DNA from: Allodiplogaster sudhausi
Taxonomy: Eukaryota; Nematoda; Chromadorea; Rhabditida; Diplogasteridae
NCBI GenBank assembly: GCA_945643635.1
Contig: CALZFC010000060.1
Location: 2,123,501-2,187,500 of the forward strand
DNA length: 64,000 nt
Reading direction: 5' to 3'
Of the stretch, positions 59,668 to 64,000 are shown one piece after another. The stretch's first letter is position 1, and the number at the start of each line of letters is the position of its first letter. The notes beneath the pieces were generated by a model. It had not been told where the DNA came from. It saw only the letters and a program-made list of their open reading frames with translations, and did no database searches. Position numbers and translations under genes: made by a program.

Positions 59668-61666
59668 TCATGAAGAGTGCTTCTTCTCCGTGTCCACCCT
59701 CGGCTCGTAGCCATAGAGAAAGGTTGACGAAATCACAACCGACGCACCGATCATGAAGGTCCTGGGCAAAGGAGAGATGAGAATCTATCCAGAGCGATCT
59801 ATTTGTTTCATCGGTAATATAGAACCATGATACGATAGAGACAGGACAAAAGAGAGAGCGAGAAAAAGATAGAGAGAGAGAGAGAGAGAGGGAAGAGAGA
59901 GACAGAGATAGAGGGAGAAAAGATTCATGAAGAGCAGAATGAAACTAATATGTGACACGTACATATTATTACCAATAAGATCACAATAAATGATTTTTTT
60001 AATGAAGACGTACATTGATGGCTGGAAATCGCCGAGGAAGAACCACGAGATAAACGATGAGAGGATGATGGATAGCGAGACGGCGAAGCCCTGTTTATTA
60101 GGGAAATGGTATATTTGAATTTCCCGCCTTTTATCCCGAAAATAAAAATACGATTTGAATTTGCCGCCTTTTTATCCGCTAAAAAAGAAGTAGCAAAGTT
60201 ACCTTCAGAATGTTGTCTGCATACTTCATGACGAGTGAAATAACAAGTCCGCCGAATGCCTAAAATGACATAGTAATCTGCAATTGTTTGACAATGTAAA
60301 TAAAATGCGCGCAAAATTAAAATTATAAAAATTGAAATTGATCCTATCGCCTACTTGGAGAAGTACAACCAGACAGATGATGCCATTGTAGCCGGCGAAA
60401 AAGCCGTGAGTCGAGATGGCCTCGCTGTCGAAGGTGTAGCAGGTGAAGAGAGCTCCGAAGACAGAGAAGAAGGCTGCAGTGAGAGAGAGAGGGAGAGAGA
60501 GTTAAATAGAGAGTCAGAGAGATAGCCAACTAGGAGGGAGAGAGAGATGGGGATAGAGAGAGAGAGAGAGTGAGAGATAAATGGTGATAAGGAGGGAGAG
60601 ATGGAGCGTGAGAGACAGATGGAAAGAGATACAGAGAAAGTGAGGAACGAAGAGAGGGGAGAGTAGATTAAGAAAGAAATATCATGAGAAAACAAAATAA
60701 ATTCTCCAAGTGAGAATATGCCTTCGCTTTTCGTATGAGCATATAAAAATTGGAATCTTTTTTAAAGAAAAAAGTAAAAAAAAAAAATAAGATGTTCTAA
60801 CACGAAATGTCCCTACAATAAATACGGTAGGTTTGAGCAGCGTATTGACACCGTAACCGAAGCACTTAAAACAACACAGACACCGCCGTACCCAGCTGCA
60901 GATTCCTCGTCCACATCGAAACGCTGCCGGCCTGCTTGACGACGCGTTCGAGGTAGACGCCGACGTAGCCACTCGTCATGCACGCCGCCGCCACGGCCGC
61001 CAGCCCCATCAGACGCCCGCCAGAATCGGAGAGGGAAGATGAGGAAGAGGCGTCACCCGATGGTAGCTTAAGAATAATTAGAAATTAAACTACCACCATA
61101 AAATGCGCTGCGAAAAAGAGTATAAGAATCAACCGGCGGGCAGGCCCGATTTCGTTCAACGGGAAAGTACAGATTCTAAGTACTACAAAAGTACGGATTC
61201 TCCGAACTACGAAAGTACGGATTCTCCGTACTTTCATCGATTGTTCAACGGATATGATTCAAGCACACGGTGCAACAGATGGCGGGCATTAATGTTTAAT
61301 GGTCAGGCAGAATATATGGAAATTGGACAGATTCAGACGAATGTGCGTATGTAACATTTGTAGACATATGTTTATAATTTATCCGTGCTCACTAATAAGG
61401 CAACTCGTTCACCTGCACGAGAGCAACGCCGACGGTGAGGAGAATGAGCGCGATCCACTTAAAGGTGTTCAGCTCGCGCTTCAGCATCACGACAGTGAAG
61501 AAGGCAGTCGTCAGGATCTTTAGCTGGTACGTCACCTGAAAGGAGGGTTACGGTGGAGGGGATGGGATACTGTATGATTGCTTATTCCGGTCACCTCAAC
61601 GGGTTACAGTAGAGGGGGGAGTACTGTAGACTCTCTCTCTTTCTCTCTCTCTCTCTTTCTCTTTCC

Positions 61667-61704
<38 letters not shown>

Positions 61705-62622
61705 AGAAGAGGAATAATCGCAAATACTATGAGATTAGAAACCTGATATGAAGCTGCGTCGAGCTTGGAGAGCGCGAGGAAGAGCAGATTGTTCTGGATC
61801 ACGTAGAGAGCGGCAGGAACGCTCATCTGAAGCCGAAGAGAAAAAAATTTCGTTTTTTTTTATTTGACCGATTAAAATTAATAACCATTGCTTGACTTGT
61901 TAGTATTTTACATACATAGCAGTATGTTATTAATTAGAAGAAGAATTATAGTAGTGAGCAAATAAAATTAAGAAAAATAAAAATAGTTAAAAAAAAATAC
62001 TTCTGTACTTGCTTTTTAACCTTTAGCGTGTCGAGTGGTTGTGCAAGCACGTCCCTCCACAGCATGCTTCCTAATCGTCCAAAGTTAAATCCTGCAGTAT
62101 AAATTAAAATTAAAAATTCATAATTTTTATACTACTTTAACACAATATATACGCATATGTTCTTCAGAAACAAATTATCTTCCAATGGAAGCACTCTCAT
62201 GTGATCTTTGTTTTCGTAGGAAAAAGAAAGCAAAGTGTAAGTATGTATGAACCCTCCTGCTTGAAGAGGACAACGAGACATGCGGCCACCTTGACCACCT
62301 CTGCAACGAAGACAGCAGTGGACGCTGTGTACCGAGGACCATCCGTAATCTGATTCGGAAGTTGTAAGCTTCCGAATCAGCACGTATTATTTGTGCATTT
62401 GTTTACTTTTTTACTTATTTGTTAATCAAGCTATCTACATTTCAATGTTGCATCAATGTTTTAAAATAAGCAAGTAATCTAAAAGTAATATATATTAGCT
62501 AAATATGTATGTACCTGAGTTCTCGAGTAGCGCAAGACAAGGACTGTGGCAGAAGTCTGAGCGATTAGAACGAGCAGAGAGAGTGTCTTCAGGCGAGCAT
62601 CCACGGCACTCTGCGAAGTCAT
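59668..62622 (-). CDS. SRF-3/SLC35A-type nucleotide-sugar transporter, copy B
   Basis: Ten minus-strand exons: 62622-62515, 62349-62253, 62091-62021, 61826-61743, 61535-61413, 61066-60892, 60473-60355, 60259-60203, 60090-60014 and 59761-59668; 334 residues. Intron positions and phases equal those of copy A in every case, proving common origin. Diverged matches are [72 protein letters not shown] and [20 protein letters not shown]. The exon 61535-61413 is protein-identical to copy A. The start codon directly follows a TTTCTAG acceptor. The C-terminus ends VDTEKKHSS, unlike copy A. Substrate preference cannot be read from sequence. Confidence 0.88.
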
Positions 62623-63261
62623 CTAGAAACATTAATTTAATTAATTAAACTCATTAATTAGCTTTAAAAAAAATCAAATTCTATACTTATAAACCAAGTA
62701 CTTGAACATGTGTATTTTACATTCATGTACATACAGTTGTGTAAAAAGCTACCCAGTGCATTTTCATGTTCTGTTAAGTACACCATGAATCCTAAAAGTA
62801 TCAAACACCAAGATAAAGTCTCAGATTGATTTAAATATGACTATCGAAAGTGAGGAGAGAAAAAGGGAGGTTCAGAGAAGTAGAGAAAATTCAATGAAGA
62901 GAGAGAGAGAACGAGGGAAAGGGAGGGAAAGAGGGCGGAGCAAAGAACCATTTGGAACTGTGCAAGAGCCCCGAGGCGGCGGCCTAGATAGAGATGGCCT
63001 AGTTGCGACTAGCATTCTTCAATAATTAAATATGCACAATTTTGTTTATGTCTAAACATCTATATATAACAAGAAGCCGAAAAAAATATGAAAGAGGTTC
63101 GGCTCTTTGGATGGAAGCAGAAGCCGCCGCGAATACATCCTACTCTATACACTCTCACAGAACCACATTCTTCTTCATATCAGTTTCTGCCAAGACATTC
63201 CTCTCTTATATTCTGTCTTGTCCAAATACTATGTCTCATCTAGGCAGCTTTTCATTCTCTA

Positions 63262-63308
<47 letters not shown>

Positions 63309-63868
63309 CTTCCTCCATTTCTGGTGCAGGCATTTATGTACATCCATATTCTGGGGCTTTTGTATACGATCATGTTCACATCCACATTATTAAAACAACT
63401 ATGTCGTCACGAATATTGCTTTGTGGTGCGCGAAGCAGCGAACGCGAATGTGCGACCATCTCGGCAAATCTCACAGGGCTCTCTAATTTTAAACCTCGCA
63501 CAGCTCGCCAAAATGGCGATTTCAGACTCCCGGAAAGATTCCAATCGTTTCGCCGGGTTAAAAAGTACCTATGAAGAGCTAATTTTGCCGGGTCCTCGGC
63601 ACTTTGGCTTCCTTACGATTCTCTCACAAATCGAGTCACGTTTGGTGAAGTAGGAACTACTAAAAGATTAAACATCAATCGTGCCTTGAATAATACATAT
63701 GAATGCTCTGCAAAGTATCGGATTCCTTAATCCATTCGCACGAAACGGATTGAATACTACGAAAATGTTAAGGGAAAGGCTGTAGTAAACAAGAAGAGGA
63801 GAACAATATACATACGTATCTATGCACATAGAAAGGGAGATAGTCAAGTACGGAGAAAGAGAGGAAGG

Positions 63869-63911
<43 letters not shown>

Positions 63912-64000
63912 TGAATAAGAATCTTCGTAAGGGAAATTTTATCTTTGCGTTATGTTAATAAATAAATAAATATTTAGAGAGAACATTTTAAAGATATTAT
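62623..64000. other. Right-hand flank, upstream of SRF-3-like copy B
   Basis: Short GA runs at 62895-62935 and 63863-63910, a CT run at 63268-63304. The open frame at 63042-63653 is built around the CT run and has no recognised homology; no exon was supported. Confidence 0.4.

Noticed and set aside
63042..63653. 203-codon frame at the right end
   Set aside because: Its middle is a CT repeat and no part resembles a known family; no splice signals support it.
1..64000. tRNA, rRNA, spliced-leader RNA genes or CRISPR arrays
   Set aside because: None was seen by eye on either strand; tRNAscan and Infernal would be needed to exclude small RNA genes fully.

Overview
The window is nuclear DNA of a nematode. 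The clearest sign is a cuticle collagen with a nematode-type N-terminal domain. Introns are mostly short and usually end in TTTCAG, several start codons sit a few bases after such an acceptor (as expected for spliced-leader trans-splicing), and the exons are GC-richer than the AT-rich introns. The species cannot be named from sequence alone. Long CT/GA simple repeats fill intergenic space and many introns; nearly every open frame rich in Ser/Leu or Arg/Glu is such a repeat. All genes were read as spliced models by following homology and reading phase across splice sites. No transcript data were available.

Left part (1-11.4 kb): a WDR31-like WD40 gene on the minus strand runs off the left edge; an HSPA13/STCH microsomal Hsp70-like ATPase is on the plus strand; then a multi-pass membrane protein with a proline-rich tail.

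11.9-21.1 kb: the nonsense-mediated-decay factor SMG-9, 13 exons. One 4.6-kb intron contains a complete same-strand cuticle collagen gene with its own TATA box and poly(A) signal. The collagen ends in an unusual five-copy repeat tail.

23.6-40.5 kb: an SLC35E1-like transporter (plus), convergent with an L-type lectin of the VIP36/ERGIC-53 class (minus). The lectin diverges, across about 320 bp, from a 21-exon gene whose N-terminus resembles a Myb/Rap1 domain. That gene carries three tandemly duplicated exons and a 1.6-kb intronic inverted repeat.

42.2-53.8 kb: a hydroxylysine-kinase (HYKK/AGPHD1) homologue (plus), an isolated RWD-domain exon that looks like a gene fragment, an 86-residue single-pass membrane protein (minus), and the nucleolar GTPase nucleostemin (nst-1/GNL3, minus, 18 exons).

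55.3-62.6 kb: two SLC35A/SRF-3-type nucleotide-sugar transporters arranged tail to tail, diverged except for one exon and its flanking intron, which are almost identical (likely gene conversion).

The genes do not form one pathway. SLC35E1, the two SRF-3-like transporters, the lectin and HSPA13 all belong to the secretory route; SMG-9 and nucleostemin are nuclear/RNA functions. No tRNA, rRNA, spliced-leader RNA, CRISPR array or intact transposon was recognised.
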